A stretch of DNA of 64,000 bases from NCEH01 sp043195135 (GTDB lineage Bacteria; Pseudomonadota; Alphaproteobacteria; Rhizobiales; Xanthobacteraceae): assembly GCF_043195135.1 (NCBI RefSeq), contig NZ_JBAFWP010000018.1, one strand, 5' to 3'. Numbering within the stretch: position 1 is the stretch's first letter; each line of letters starts with the position of its first letter. A model generated the notes under the pieces. The model was not told the origin of the DNA and searched no databases. It saw only the letters and a program-made list of their open reading frames with translations. The translations under genes were made by a program, and so were the position numbers. Shown here piece after piece: positions 43,078 to 53,400 of the stretch.

Positions 43078-44224
43078 TGCAACGTCACAAACCTAAGATC
43101 CTCATTATGATTCCTGCTGGAAAGCGCCACCAACGTGCAGGATCATGATCTACGATCAAGTCAGAGACAATTAAATAAAATCGTATTTTAATATCGACAA
43201 CATGATGGTGTACGACTCTATTCTTAAGCTTTTAGATTTCACCGATATAGACGTATTAAAAATATCCGACCAAACAGAAGCGGATATTGAACGTTACAAT
43301 TCTTGCTTTGACTACGTCTTACTTTGGGGATCGAATTTCATTCATGAACACATGAAATGGGAACGAGCCGCATGGGTTTTGGAGCGACTCACCATTCCGG
43401 TGTATGCGATAGGGCTTGGGGCACAGGCTGAGACCAAGCGCAACATCGAACTTCCGCCTGAAAGCGTACGGATCTGGCAGCTTATGGCAGATCGGTGCAA
43501 ATCCATTGGCGTTCGCGGGGCGTATTCTGCGGACATTCTCCTGGCGAACGGCATCAATAATGTAGAGGTGATCGGCTGCCCATCCTTATTTCGCAAGCGC
43601 GACCGGAATATGTTGCTCAAGTTGAAGCCAGCAAACAAGGTTGAACGCGTAGCCTTTAGCCTAAGGTGAGAGACGAGTCATTATTACGCCGCAGATATGA
43701 GTACATTCGTGTCACGGCAGAAAGAACTTCTACTTAAAATTACAGGGAATTATGCTACGACAGTTACCATTCACGGAGAACCTGAAGAAAAGGCTTTTTT
43801 CGTTGGACATCAAGAAGGGATAGCCGTTGCAACCGAAGAATTTCGAAAATCAGGCTGGTTCGACCCCCAACATGAAGATCGCATGTTAGATATTTATAAA
43901 TACAATTTGTTTCTCAATGACCGCGTGGAAGATTATGATAATATGATTTCCCAACATGATTTTGCAATCGGGTATCGGGTGCATGGAGTTCTGCCCGCGC
44001 TAGCGAATGGGATTCCAGCGTCCTTGGTTGATTACGATACGAGATCAGGAGAATTGGCGGAAACATTCTCTATTCCAAACGCATCCGATGTAGCTATTCT
44101 TGAGTCGCCTCTTGACCGTGTATTTGATCCTTCTCAGTTTGGTGACTTTATCAAAAACTTTGCAGCGAATTACGATCGATTCAAATCGTATCTCGATAGC
44201 TCCGGAATTCCCAATCGAATGTGA
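43078..44224 (+). pseudogene. Broken polysaccharide pyruvyltransferase
   Basis: Three reading-frame pieces form one protein of the polysaccharide pyruvyl transferase family (PF04230). ATG 43078 opens MQRHKPKILIMIPAGKRHQ; a frameshift near 43135-43147 leads to MIYDQVRDN, then TAA at 43172-43174 where TTA would fit. The frame then continues (MMVYDSILKLLDFTDIDV to VERVAFSLR), meets TGA at 43667-43669 where CGA would fit, and continues in the same frame from ETSHYYAADMSTF to the end. Later motifs GYRVHGVLPALANGIPASLV are intact. Such enzymes add pyruvate ketals to surface glycans. The preceding 299 bp are AT-rich and gene-free. Confidence 0.85.
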
Positions 44225-44382
44225 CATCCACCTCGCCCCTTAGCTCGACTTGAATCCTGTAAAAGGTGCGGTGAAAATTATCGACGGCGTTTTGGGAGCA
44301 TCGTTTAGTCTCTTAGCTCCAATCTATCGGAAAAAATATTCAAGCTCTGACTACCTGTTATAAATCGATAAGGATTGACAGT

Positions 44383-45804
44383 ATGGCGACGTTCAGGCGA
44401 ATCGTCCCGGCTATTCTGGCAGGCGGAACGGGGACGCGTCTTTGGCCGCTCTCGCGAAACACGCTGCCAAAACAGTTCCTCACTTTGACTGAAGGGCTCA
44501 CCCTCTACCAGAATACGCTCGCACGGGTATCCGATAAGTCAGACTTTCATCCCCCCATTGTCGTCACGAACGACGATTTCCGTTTTTTCGCGCGCCGGCA
44601 GGCCAGCGAGATTGGGGTCGAGGCCACGGTGATCCTCGAGCCCGCACGGCGCGACAGCGCCCCTGCGCTCATCGCCGCGGCGGCGGTCGCCCAGAAGCTC
44701 CATGGACCGGATGTCCTGGTCCTCGCCCTCGCGGCCGACCATGTGGTTCTCAAACCCGAGGCATTTCTTGAGGCGGTTCGGCAGGCGGCAGAGGTCGCGG
44801 CTACGGGCAAGATCGTGACGTTCGGCATTGTGCCGGACTCGCCGCGCACCAGCTATGGCTATATCCGGCCCGGCGCGCCGCTCCCGGCCGGCGGCCATGC
44901 GGTCTCGGCGTTCGTGGAGAAGCCCGACCGAGAAACCGCATCTCGCTATCTGGCCGAGGGATTTCTCTGGAATTCGGGCAATTTTCTCTTTCCCGCGGCG
45001 CTGATGATCGCCGAGGCGGAGCATTTCGAGCCGAAGCTGACCCAAGCCGCCCTGAACGCGGTCGCAACCGCCACCGACGATCTGGGATTCATCCGTCTCG
45101 GCCGCGAGGCGTTCGAGGCGGCGCCCGCCAAGTCGATCGATTTTGCCGTGCTCGAACACACCACCAATGCGGCGGTTGTGGGCGGGGACTTCGGCTGGTC
45201 GGACATCGGCTCCTGGGATGCGGTGCGCGAGGTCGGCACGCCGGACCCGGAGGGCAATGTGGTCCAGGGATCGGTCGCCCTGCTCGACAGTCATAATTCC
45301 TATGTCCGTTCCGATGGTCCGCTGGTCACCGGCATCGGTCTCGAAGGCATGTCGGTGATCGCCACCGAGGATGCGGTTCTGGTCATGCCGTCCGACCGCA
45401 GCCAGGACGTGAAGGCGCTGGTCGCCTCGCTCAAAGCCGCCAAGATCAATGCCGCCGATGAGCATTTGAAGGTGCACCGGCCCTGGGGTACCTACCAGAC
45501 GATCTGTCGCGGCGAGCGCTTCCATGTGAAGAAGATCGTGGTCGAGCCGGGTGCCAAGCTTTCCTTGCAGAAGCACCATCATCGCGCGGAGCATTGGGTC
45601 GTCGTGCGCGGCACGGCGGAAGTCACGGTGGACGACCGGACCTTTACGGTTCGGGAGAATGAATCCACTTATATTCCGTTGGGCGGCGTTCACCGCTTGG
45701 CCAATCCCGGCCGGATAGATCTCGAGGTGATCGAAGTACAGACCGGCTCCTATCTCGGCGAAGACGATATCGTCCGCATCGAGGATATTTATCACCGCTC
45801 ATAA
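44383..45804 (+). CDS. manC: Mannose-1-phosphate guanylyltransferase / mannose-6-phosphate isomerase
   Basis: 473-residue bifunctional type II enzyme making GDP-mannose. The N-terminal nucleotidyltransferase domain carries GGTGTRLWPLSRNTLPKQF (about 14-32) and FVEKPDRETASRYL; the C-terminal cupin isomerase domain starts near 350 and has LQKHHHRAEHWVVVRGTAEV with the metal-binding His pair. Length and order match AlgA/ManC. GC content returns to the host level here, so the island ends between 44224 and 44383. GDP-mannose feeds the surface polysaccharide. Confidence 0.96.
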   Translation: MATFRRIVPAILAGGTGTRLWPLSRNTLPKQFLTLTEGLTLYQNTLARVSDKSDFHPPIVVTNDDFRFFARRQASEIGVEATVILEPARRDSAPALIAAAAVAQKLHGPDVLVLALAADHVVLKPEAFLEAVRQAAEVAATGKIVTFGIVPDSPRTSYGYIRPGAPLPAGGHAVSAFVEKPDRETASRYLAEGFLWNSGNFLFPAALMIAEAEHFEPKLTQAALNAVATATDDLGFIRLGREAFEAAPAKSIDFAVLEHTTNAAVVGGDFGWSDIGSWDAVREVGTPDPEGNVVQGSVALLDSHNSYVRSDGPLVTGIGLEGMSVIATEDAVLVMPSDRSQDVKALVASLKAAKINAADEHLKVHRPWGTYQTICRGERFHVKKIVVEPGAKLSLQKHHHRAEHWVVVRGTAEVTVDDRTFTVRENESTYIPLGGVHRLANPGRIDLEVIEVQTGSYLGEDDIVRIEDIYHRS

Positions 45805-45946
45805 TGCGATGCGGCGTACGTCGGCGCCTGACTATCCTTGGCCGAGAGGCAGGCACGCGTTGAAAATGCTGCAACTGCTCATTGACCTTGCGGGGGGCCG
45901 CGGCTAGCCTCCCGTCACACTTTTGCAACGGGGCAACGCGGGTCAA

Positions 45947-46504
45947 ATGACATCTTTCACACCGCTGGCGATCCCCGAGGTAATGCTGATTATTCCGCCC
46001 CGGTTCAACGATCCGCGCGGCCATTTCAGCGAAACCTATGTGGAGGCCCGGTATAACGCGAACGGTATCTCCGCCCGGTTCGTCCAGGACAACGAGTCCG
46101 TCTCGGTTCCCGTCGGGACAATCCGTGGACTGCACTTCCAAGTCGAGCCGTTCGCCCAGGCGAAGCTCGTGCGGGTTCTGGCCGGTGCGGTGTTCGACGT
46201 GGCCGTGGACATCCGCAAGGGCTCGCCGACCTATGGCCGCTGGGTGGGCGCCACGCTGACCGAGGCAAACCGCGAGCAATTGTTCGTCCCGCGCGGCTTT
46301 GCGCACGCCTTTTGTACAATCGAACCGAATACCAAGGTGGCCTATAAGGTTGACGGCGTGTATTCGCGCGAGAGCGAAGGCGGCATCGCGTGGGACGATC
46401 CTGATCTCGCGATCGAGTGGCCGGTCAAGGACGCCTTGCTTTCCGACAAGGATCGCGAATGGCCGCGCCTGAAAGATTATGACAGCCCGTTCATCTACGC
46501 GTGA
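45947..46504 (+). CDS. rmlC: dTDP-4-dehydrorhamnose 3,5-epimerase
   Basis: 185-residue cupin that epimerises dTDP-4-keto-6-deoxyglucose at C3 and C5, the third step of dTDP-L-rhamnose synthesis. FNDPRGHFSETY, VQDNESVSVPVGTIRGLHFQ (catalytic His in the RGLHFQ strand) and LFVPRGFAHAFCTIE are the family motifs, with the catalytic Asp in DVAVDIRKGSP. It starts at ATG 45947 and is the first gene of the rmlCBDA run; rmlB begins 18 bp later. Confidence 0.95.
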   Translation: MTSFTPLAIPEVMLIIPPRFNDPRGHFSETYVEARYNANGISARFVQDNESVSVPVGTIRGLHFQVEPFAQAKLVRVLAGAVFDVAVDIRKGSPTYGRWVGATLTEANREQLFVPRGFAHAFCTIEPNTKVAYKVDGVYSRESEGGIAWDDPDLAIEWPVKDALLSDKDREWPRLKDYDSPFIYA

Positions 46505-46522
46505 CGGCACGACGGGGCGAAA

Positions 46523-47581
46523 ATGGCACAACGCATTCTTGTTACGGGCGGGGCGGGCTTCATCGGCTCCGCTCTGGTGCGCTATCTCATCGCATCCACG
46601 TCCGCAGATGTCCTCACCTATGACAGCCTGACCTATGCGGGCACGCTGACCTCCCTGGCGCCGGTGATGGACAATCCGCGCCACAGCTTCGTGCAGGCGG
46701 ACATTTGCGACGCCGCCGCGTTCCAGAAGGCGCTCGAAACCTTCCGCCCCGACCGCATCATGCATCTTGCGGCGGAAAGCCATGTGGACCGGTCCATCGA
46801 CGGGCCCTCGGCCTTCATTACCACCAATGTCATCGGGACCTATACGCTGCTGCAAGAGGCTCTGCGCTATTGGCGCGGGCTGGAGGGCGCGGCGCGCGAT
46901 GCGTTCCGCTTCCAGCACATTTCCACCGACGAGGTGTTCGGCAGCCTCGGGGCCGAGGGGTTCTTCCGCGAGGAGACGCCCTACCAGCCCAACTCGCCCT
47001 ATTCCGCCTCCAAGGCTTCGTCGGACCATCTCGTGCGGGCGTGGCATCACACCTATGGCCTGCCGGTGGTGATGTCGAACTGCTCGAACAATTACGGCCC
47101 GTATCATTTCCCGGAAAAGCTGATCCCGCTCATCATCCTCAATGCGCTTGAGGGCCTGCCCCTGCCGGTCTATGGCGCGGGCGAGAATGTACGCGACTGG
47201 CTGTTCGTGGAAGACCACGCCGAGGCGCTGCACCTGATCGGCTCCAAGGGCCGTGTGGGCGAGAGCTACAATGTCGGCGGCGCCAACGAGCGGCGGAATA
47301 TCGATGTCGTGCGGACCATCTGCGCCATTCTCGACGACATCCGCCCGGACGCCCGCATCGGCAAGCGCGAGGACCTGATCCGCTTCGTCACCGACCGGCC
47401 CGGCCACGACGCGCGCTATGCCATCGACTTTTCCAAGCTGAACGCTGAGCTCGGCTGGAGCCCGCGCGAAACCTTCGAAACCGGGCTGCGCAAGACCATC
47501 GAATGGTATCTCGCAAATCCCGGCTGGTGGGAGCCGCTGCGCACCCGCTATGCCGGCCAAAGGCTGGGGCTCGCCTCCTGA
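46523..47581 (+). CDS. rmlB: dTDP-glucose 4,6-dehydratase
   Basis: 352-residue extended SDR, second enzyme of the dTDP-L-rhamnose pathway. GGAGFIGSALVRYL binds NAD; HLAAESHVDRSIDGP, the DEVFG active-site segment (Asp and Glu) and YSASKASSDH (Tyr, Lys) are characteristic; RDWLFVEDHAEAL closes the fold. The stop codon shares one base with the rmlD start (TGATG), so the two are translationally coupled. Confidence 0.97.
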   Translation: MAQRILVTGGAGFIGSALVRYLIASTSADVLTYDSLTYAGTLTSLAPVMDNPRHSFVQADICDAAAFQKALETFRPDRIMHLAAESHVDRSIDGPSAFITTNVIGTYTLLQEALRYWRGLEGAARDAFRFQHISTDEVFGSLGAEGFFREETPYQPNSPYSASKASSDHLVRAWHHTYGLPVVMSNCSNNYGPYHFPEKLIPLIILNALEGLPLPVYGAGENVRDWLFVEDHAEALHLIGSKGRVGESYNVGGANERRNIDVVRTICAILDDIRPDARIGKREDLIRFVTDRPGHDARYAIDFSKLNAELGWSPRETFETGLRKTIEWYLANPGWWEPLRTRYAGQRLGLAS

Positions 47582-48474
47582 TGCGCATCGTCCTGTTCGG
47601 CGCCAAGGGCCAGGTCGGCCAGGAACTCACCGCCCTCGCCGCGGCGCGCGGGGTCGATCTTGTCGCCTTCGAGCGCGCACAGGTCGACATCTGCGATCCA
47701 GCGGCCGTCGCCCGCGCCCTCGAGGCGAAGCGACCGGACCTGGTGGTGAACGCCGCCGCCTACACCGCCGTGGACAAGGCGGAGAAGGAGCCGGAACTCG
47801 CCACCCGCGCCAATGCGCAGGCCCCCGGCCTGCTGGCCGAACGCTGCGCCCGCTATGGCACCCCGTTGCTTCACATCTCCACCGACTATGTATTCGACGG
47901 CACGAAAAAGGGCGCCTATCTGGAGAGCGATCCCATCGCCCCGCTCGGCAGCTATGGACGCACGAAGGCGGCAGGCGAAGCCGCGGTGCGGGCGCAGAAC
48001 GAGCGCCATCTGATCCTGCGCACCTCCTGGGTGTACGGGGTGTATGGCGCCAATTTCCTCAAGACCATGCTGCGCCTAGCCGGCGAGCGCGACCGCCTCA
48101 CCATCGTCGCGGACCAGCACGGCTGCCCCACCGCCACGCTGGACATCGCGGAAGGTATCCTCGCCGCGGCGCAGGCCGTCGCGGACGGGACGGCGCGCTG
48201 GGGCACCTATAATCTCGCCGGCAACGGCGCCACCACTTGGCACGGCTTCGCCAGTGAAATCGTCGCCCGGGCGGCCCGCCATACCGGGCGCACGCCCGAA
48301 GTCGCGCCCATCACCACCGCCGACTATCCCACGCCCGCCCAGCGGCCCGCCAATTCGGAACTGGATTCCAGCCTGTTCGAGCGCACCTTCGGCTATCGCG
48401 CGCCGCCCTGGCGCTCGCGCGTGGCCGAAGTGGTGGACGGGCTGCTCGCCTCGACCCTCAAGGAGCCCACGTGA
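47581..48474 (+). CDS. rmlD: dTDP-4-dehydrorhamnose reductase
   Basis: 297-residue reductase for the last step to dTDP-L-rhamnose. GAKGQVGQEL is the NAD(P)-binding motif, VVNAAAYTAVDKAEKEPELA the family signature, and YGRTKAAGE the Tyr/Lys pair. ILRTSWVYGVYGANFLKTML and DQHGCPTATLDIAEGIL mark the substrate side. The start 47581 overlaps the rmlB stop by one base; the stop overlaps the GTG of rmlA. Confidence 0.97.
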   Translation: MRIVLFGAKGQVGQELTALAAARGVDLVAFERAQVDICDPAAVARALEAKRPDLVVNAAAYTAVDKAEKEPELATRANAQAPGLLAERCARYGTPLLHISTDYVFDGTKKGAYLESDPIAPLGSYGRTKAAGEAAVRAQNERHLILRTSWVYGVYGANFLKTMLRLAGERDRLTIVADQHGCPTATLDIAEGILAAAQAVADGTARWGTYNLAGNGATTWHGFASEIVARAARHTGRTPEVAPITTADYPTPAQRPANSELDSSLFERTFGYRAPPWRSRVAEVVDGLLASTLKEPT

Positions 48475-49343
48475 AAGGCATCATCCTCGCCGGGGGATCC
48501 GGCACCCGCCTGCATCCCATCACCCTCGTGGTCTCCAAGCAGCTGCTGCCGGTCTACGACAAGCCGATGATTTATTATCCCCTGTGCACGCTCATGTCGG
48601 CGGGCATCCGGGACATCCTGATTATCACCACGCCCCATGACAGCGCGCTGTTCCAGGCCCTGCTCAAGGACGGCAGCCAGTTCGGCATCAATATCACCTA
48701 TGCGGTGCAGGACCAGCCGCGGGGCCTCGCCGATGCCTTCATCGTCGGCCGCGACTTCGTCGGCGACGAGCGCGTAGCCCTGGTGCTCGGCGACAATCTG
48801 TTCTTCGGCCACGGCCTGCCCGAGCTGCTCCAGGAAGCGGTTGCCCGCACCGAGGGCGCGACCGTGTTCGGCTATCCGGTGAACGATCCCGAGCGCTACG
48901 GCGTCGCCGAGATCGACGAAACGGGTCGCGTGATATCGCTGGAGGAGAAGCCGGCGGTGCCGCGCTCCAATCTCGCTGTGACGGGCCTGTATTTCTACGA
49001 CAATCGGGTGGTGGACATCGCCGCCAATCTCAAGCCCTCGCCGCGCGGCGAAATCGAGATCACCGATGTCAACCGCGCCTATATGGACCTTGGGGCGCTG
49101 CATGTGAGCCTGATGGGCCGCGGCTTCGCCTGGCTCGACACCGGCACGCCGGATTCCCTCGTGGAAGCCGCGCAATTCGTCCAGATCCTGGAAAAGCGCC
49201 AGGGCCTGAAGATTTGCGCGCCCGAGGAAGTCGCGTACCGCGCCGGCTTCATCGATGCCGATGCGTTGCGGGCCCAGGGCAAGATTCGCGCGAAATCGGC
49301 CTATGGCGCCTATCTGCTGCGCCTCGCCGACGAAGGCATCTGA
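48471..49343 (+). CDS. rmlA: Glucose-1-phosphate thymidylyltransferase
   Basis: 290 residues; forms dTDP-glucose, the first committed step of the rhamnose pathway. GGSGTRLHPITLVVSKQLLP is the catalytic N-terminus, followed by YDKPMIYYPL, the metal-binding LGDNLFFGHGL and EIEITDVNRAY. The start is GTG at 48471, overlapping the rmlD stop as GTGA. It closes the operon, and a hairpin with a T tract follows. Confidence 0.97.
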   Translation: MKGIILAGGSGTRLHPITLVVSKQLLPVYDKPMIYYPLCTLMSAGIRDILIITTPHDSALFQALLKDGSQFGINITYAVQDQPRGLADAFIVGRDFVGDERVALVLGDNLFFGHGLPELLQEAVARTEGATVFGYPVNDPERYGVAEIDETGRVISLEEKPAVPRSNLAVTGLYFYDNRVVDIAANLKPSPRGEIEITDVNRAYMDLGALHVSLMGRGFAWLDTGTPDSLVEAAQFVQILEKRQGLKICAPEEVAYRAGFIDADALRAQGKIRAKSAYGAYLLRLADEGI

Positions 49344-49346
49344 GCC

Positions 49347-49375
49347 GCGCCCGTCGGCGGGGCGCCTGCCTTTTT
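49347..49375 (+). terminator. Candidate terminator of the rml operon
   Basis: GCGCCC (49347-49352) pairs with GGGCGC (49360-49365); TTTTT follows five bases later at 49371-49375. It lies immediately after the rmlA stop. The gap between stem and T tract is slightly long. Confidence 0.5.
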
Positions 49376-49562
49376 CGTTTGATCTGGCGCATGGCCCCTC
49401 GCCTTCGGCGCTGTCACATGTCATCGATGATGCGGCGCAGCAGTAGCGCGCCGACATCACATGATCTAAAGTGGAACGCGACATCCCACAGCGAGAACGG
49501 GTTAAACACGCAGTCAGCGTGGATTTCCCGTTTCATTCCGCCTTCCTCCTGACTGGCCGGCC

Positions 49563-50336
49563 ATGAGCAATTTCAACGAAGAAACGGTGAAGAGCGTCCA
49601 CCACTGGACCGACAATCTGTTCACTTTCACCACCACGCGCGATCCCGGTTTCCGCTTCCTGAACGGCCAGTTCGCCATGATCGGCCTGATGGTGGAGGGC
49701 AAGCCGCTGCTGCGCGCCTATTCCATGGCCAGCGCGAATTACGAGGAAGACCTCCAGTTCTTCTCCATCAAGGTGCAGAACGGCCCGCTCACCTCGCGCC
49801 TCCAGCATCTCAAGGTGGGCGACAAGATCCTGGTCGGCCGCAAGGCCACCGGCACGCTGATCCAGGACAATCTGCTTCCGGGCAAGAATCTGTATCTGCT
49901 CTCCACCGGCACCGGCCTTGCGCCCTTCCTTTCGGTGGTGAAGGACCCGGACGCCTATGAGCGGTTCGAGAAGATCGTCCTCATCCACGGGTGCCGCACC
50001 GTGGCCGAGCTGGCCTATGACGAGTATCTCACCAAGGAATTGCCGGAGAACGAATTCATCGGCGACGAGGTGAAGGCCAAGCTGATCTATTACCCGACCG
50101 TCACCCGCGAGCCGTTCCGCCACCAGGGCCGCATCACCTCCCTGATCGAGGGCGGGCAGCTGTTCGCGGACATCGGCTTGCCGCCGATTGACCCGGAGCA
50201 CGACCGCCTGATGCTCTGCGGCAGCCCGGCGATGCTGAAGGACCTGGTGCAATTGCTGGAGTCGCGCGGCTTCCAGGAGGGCAGCCAGTCGCAGCCTGGG
50301 CATTACGTCATCGAGAAGGCGTTCGTCGAGCGCTGA
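49563..50336 (+). CDS. fpr: Ferredoxin/flavodoxin--NADP+ reductase
   Basis: 257-residue FAD protein; shuttles electrons between NADPH and ferredoxin or flavodoxin. RAYSMAS and LTSRLQHLKVGD form the FAD-binding region, LLSTGTGLAPFLSVVKDP the NADP-binding site, and LMLCGSPAMLKDL the C-terminal strand; the protein ends in YVIEKAFVER, as bacterial subclass I Fpr proteins do. It appears to be transcribed alone. It is likely part of oxidative-stress or Fe-S metabolism. Confidence 0.95.
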   Translation: MSNFNEETVKSVHHWTDNLFTFTTTRDPGFRFLNGQFAMIGLMVEGKPLLRAYSMASANYEEDLQFFSIKVQNGPLTSRLQHLKVGDKILVGRKATGTLIQDNLLPGKNLYLLSTGTGLAPFLSVVKDPDAYERFEKIVLIHGCRTVAELAYDEYLTKELPENEFIGDEVKAKLIYYPTVTREPFRHQGRITSLIEGGQLFADIGLPPIDPEHDRLMLCGSPAMLKDLVQLLESRGFQEGSQSQPGHYVIEKAFVER

Positions 50337-50481
50337 GGCGGGACCCGGCCAGGCGCCGAGACTGCGGCCCTGAGGCCACAGAGGCGACGAATCCGCAGCA
50401 TGTAGTCAGCTACATGATACCGTCTGCTTGTGCGCGAATCCGGAAAGCTGCATCTTCCCCGTGAGTTGGGAGGGGGTGGCG

Positions 50482-53400
50482 ATGCTCAATTTCAAGCGTG
50501 CGGCGGGCGATCGCGGACGCCCCGAGGCGGGTTCGGCAGCAGAGCCCGGCGCGGGCCGCCGCAGGATGCGTCTCCCGGCTCTGTACCGGGCTCTTATGGC
50601 CGGCGCTGCCGCGACCGGACTCTCCCTTGCCGTCGCCGCGCCCGCGAGCGCCCAGAATGCCTGCCTCACCCCGGCCTGCATCGCCACGCAGAGCGCCGGC
50701 CAGGTGGGCGCGCTCTCGGCCTTCTCCACCCTCCTTGGCACGGCCCAGGGGCAAGCGTTCCTGCAAGCGGTGATGGCGAAGGAAAACGAGATCTATTTCA
50801 GCTCGACGTATGACCAGAAGAATCTCGCGGTGCTGAATGCCATCGACGCCTTCGTCCCCAACGGCGTCTCCGCGAATGTCTGGAACATGGTGAATACGCC
50901 GCTGGCACCCACCATGGTGCAGAATGCGAACAACAACCTGTTGCCCGCGAACGTCGTCAACCTGCTGAACGTGGTGCTGAACGACACGCTCCAGGTCACG
51001 GCGATGAAGAATGCCTATGCCGCAACGAATATCTACGGCACCGCCTATCAATATTCCGGGCCTGAGAACGTCGGCAATCCACGCCCGTTCCTGACTTCGC
51101 CGAGCATCGCCGCCAATCCCTGGACCGCCGGCCAGGCGGACGCCTATTCGCTCACGGGCCCTGCCTCGCAGGCCCAGCAATGGATCGACAATACCCCCTC
51201 CCCCGCCTTTCCCAGCGGCCATTCCTCCGCCGGCAACAGCACGGCGCTGACCTATGCCTGGATGATGCCGGAGCAATATCAGGCCCTGCTCGTGGCCGGG
51301 CAGGAATTCGGCCTCAGCCGCAATATCCTCGGCGTGCATTATCCCACCGACGTGATCGGCGGGCGGATCGCGGCGATGTATAATCTGGTCCAGCTTCTCG
51401 CCAATAATCCGAGCTATTCCAGCAACTTCCTTGAGGTCGCGACCGCCGCCTCGGCCGAGCTGCATGTCCAGCTCGGCAGCGCGCTTGCGGTGCCCTATGC
51501 GGCCTGCGCCGGCAACGTGGCGGGCTGCATCGCGGCCGGCGTGTTCCCCAGCGCCGCCGCGTTCAGCCAGGCGCGCCAGCAATATATTTCATCGATCACC
51601 TATGACCTGCCCTCGGTGGGGCCGACCACCGAGGCGCCGATCGTTCCCGTGAACGCGGAACTGCTGATCTCCACGCGCTTTCCGTATCTGTCGCAAGACC
51701 AGCTGCGCGACGTTCTGGCGAGCACGGAACTGCGCTCAGGCGCGCCGCTGGACGACCACCAGACCGGCTGGGCGCGGCTCGACCTCTATTCCGCAGCCGG
51801 CGGCTATGGCGCCTTCACCCGGAATGTCAGCGTCACGATGGATGCCGCAGCCGGCGGCTATAACGCCATCGACGTGTGGAGCAACGATATCTCCGGCCCT
51901 GGCGGGCTCACCAAGCTCGGCACCGGCACGCTCGTGCTCGCGGGCACCGACACCTATACCGGCGGCACCGTGGTGGGCGGGGGAACGCTCGCGCTCACCG
52001 GCTCCATCATCGGCGACCTCACGATCCTGGCGGGCGCGAATTTCGTGAGCGCGGGCGGATACAGCGTGGCGGCGAACGCGCAAATGCTCAATTCCGGGAC
52101 CTTCGTTTCGGTGAACGCGCCGCTTTCCAGCAGCGGCACCTTGATCAACGGCGGCGTCCTGGATAGCGCCGTGGTCAATGCCGGCACCATGGCCAATCTC
52201 GCCGGCGGCCTGGTCACCGGTGCCATCGCCAACAGCGGGGTCCTCACCAACAACGGCACCATCAAGGGCGACGTCACCAACACCGGCACCTTCAAGGGCA
52301 CGGGAGTGCTCAACGGCGCCCTTGCCAATGCCGGCATCGTGGCGCCGGGCAATTCCATCGGCACCCTGACCGTCAACGGCCCCGTCAGCTTCTCCGCCGG
52401 CTCCACCTATCAGGCGGAGATCGGCGCGCCGGGACAGAGCGACCTGATCGCCGCCACGGGGCCGATCACCATTTCCGGGGCCGCGCTGAACATCATCGCC
52501 GGCGTCGGCGCGACGCCGCAGCTCGGCGCCTACACCCTGCTCACATCGGCCTCGGGCATCACCGGCGCCTTCGCCAGCGTCAACGATCCGTTCGGCGCGG
52601 CCTATCCGTTCCTGGACCTGACCACGACGATCACGGGCAACACCCTCGGCCTGAACGTGGTGCCCGATACGGCTGCCCTCGCCGCCGCCGGCCGCACGCC
52701 CAACGAGCGCGCAGTGGGTGTCGCGCTCGGCGCCCTGCCCGCGTCCAACAGCGTGCTGCAAGCCGTCGTAGGGCTGAACGGCGCCACCGCCCCGGCCGCG
52801 TTCGACGCCCTCTCGGGCCAGATCTATGCCTCCGCAGCGACGGTATTGCAGCAGCAATCCCACTATCTGCGCGAGGCGATCGGCGCCCGCCAGCGTCAGG
52901 CGGCTGGCGGCGCGCTCCAGGCGGGGCCGCAGACCACTCAGCTCGCGCCCGGCCTTGCGGCCACGGCATGGCTCCAGGGCTATGGCGCCTGGGGGAATAG
53001 CGACGCCAGCGCCAATACCGCCGCGCTCTCGCGCTCCATCGGCGGCGTCATCGCCGGCATCGACACGCCCGTGGGCGAAGCCTGGCGCCTCGGCCTCGCC
53101 GGCGGCTACAGCCAGTCCACCTATGATGTGGATGCCCTCGCATCCTCCGGCACCAGCGACAATTACGACCTCGCGGCCTATGCCAGCACCCGCTTCGGCG
53201 ATGTCGACCTGCGGCTCGGCGCCGCCTATGCCTGGCACGATCTTTCCACCAGCCGCACCGTCCTGTTTCCGGGTTTCCTGAACGGCCTCTCCTCGAACGG
53301 CAAGGCCGGCACCACGCAGCTGTTCGGCGAGGTCGCGCGGGGCTTCACCGCCGGCGCCACCCAGTTTGAACCCTTCGCCGGCCTGGCCTATGTGCACCTC

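Noticed and set aside
43202..44224. Two separate small genes (43202-43669 and 43697-44224)
   Set aside because: They are in the same frame, separated by one stop, and together with upstream sequence spell a single pyruvyltransferase, so one broken gene is the better reading.
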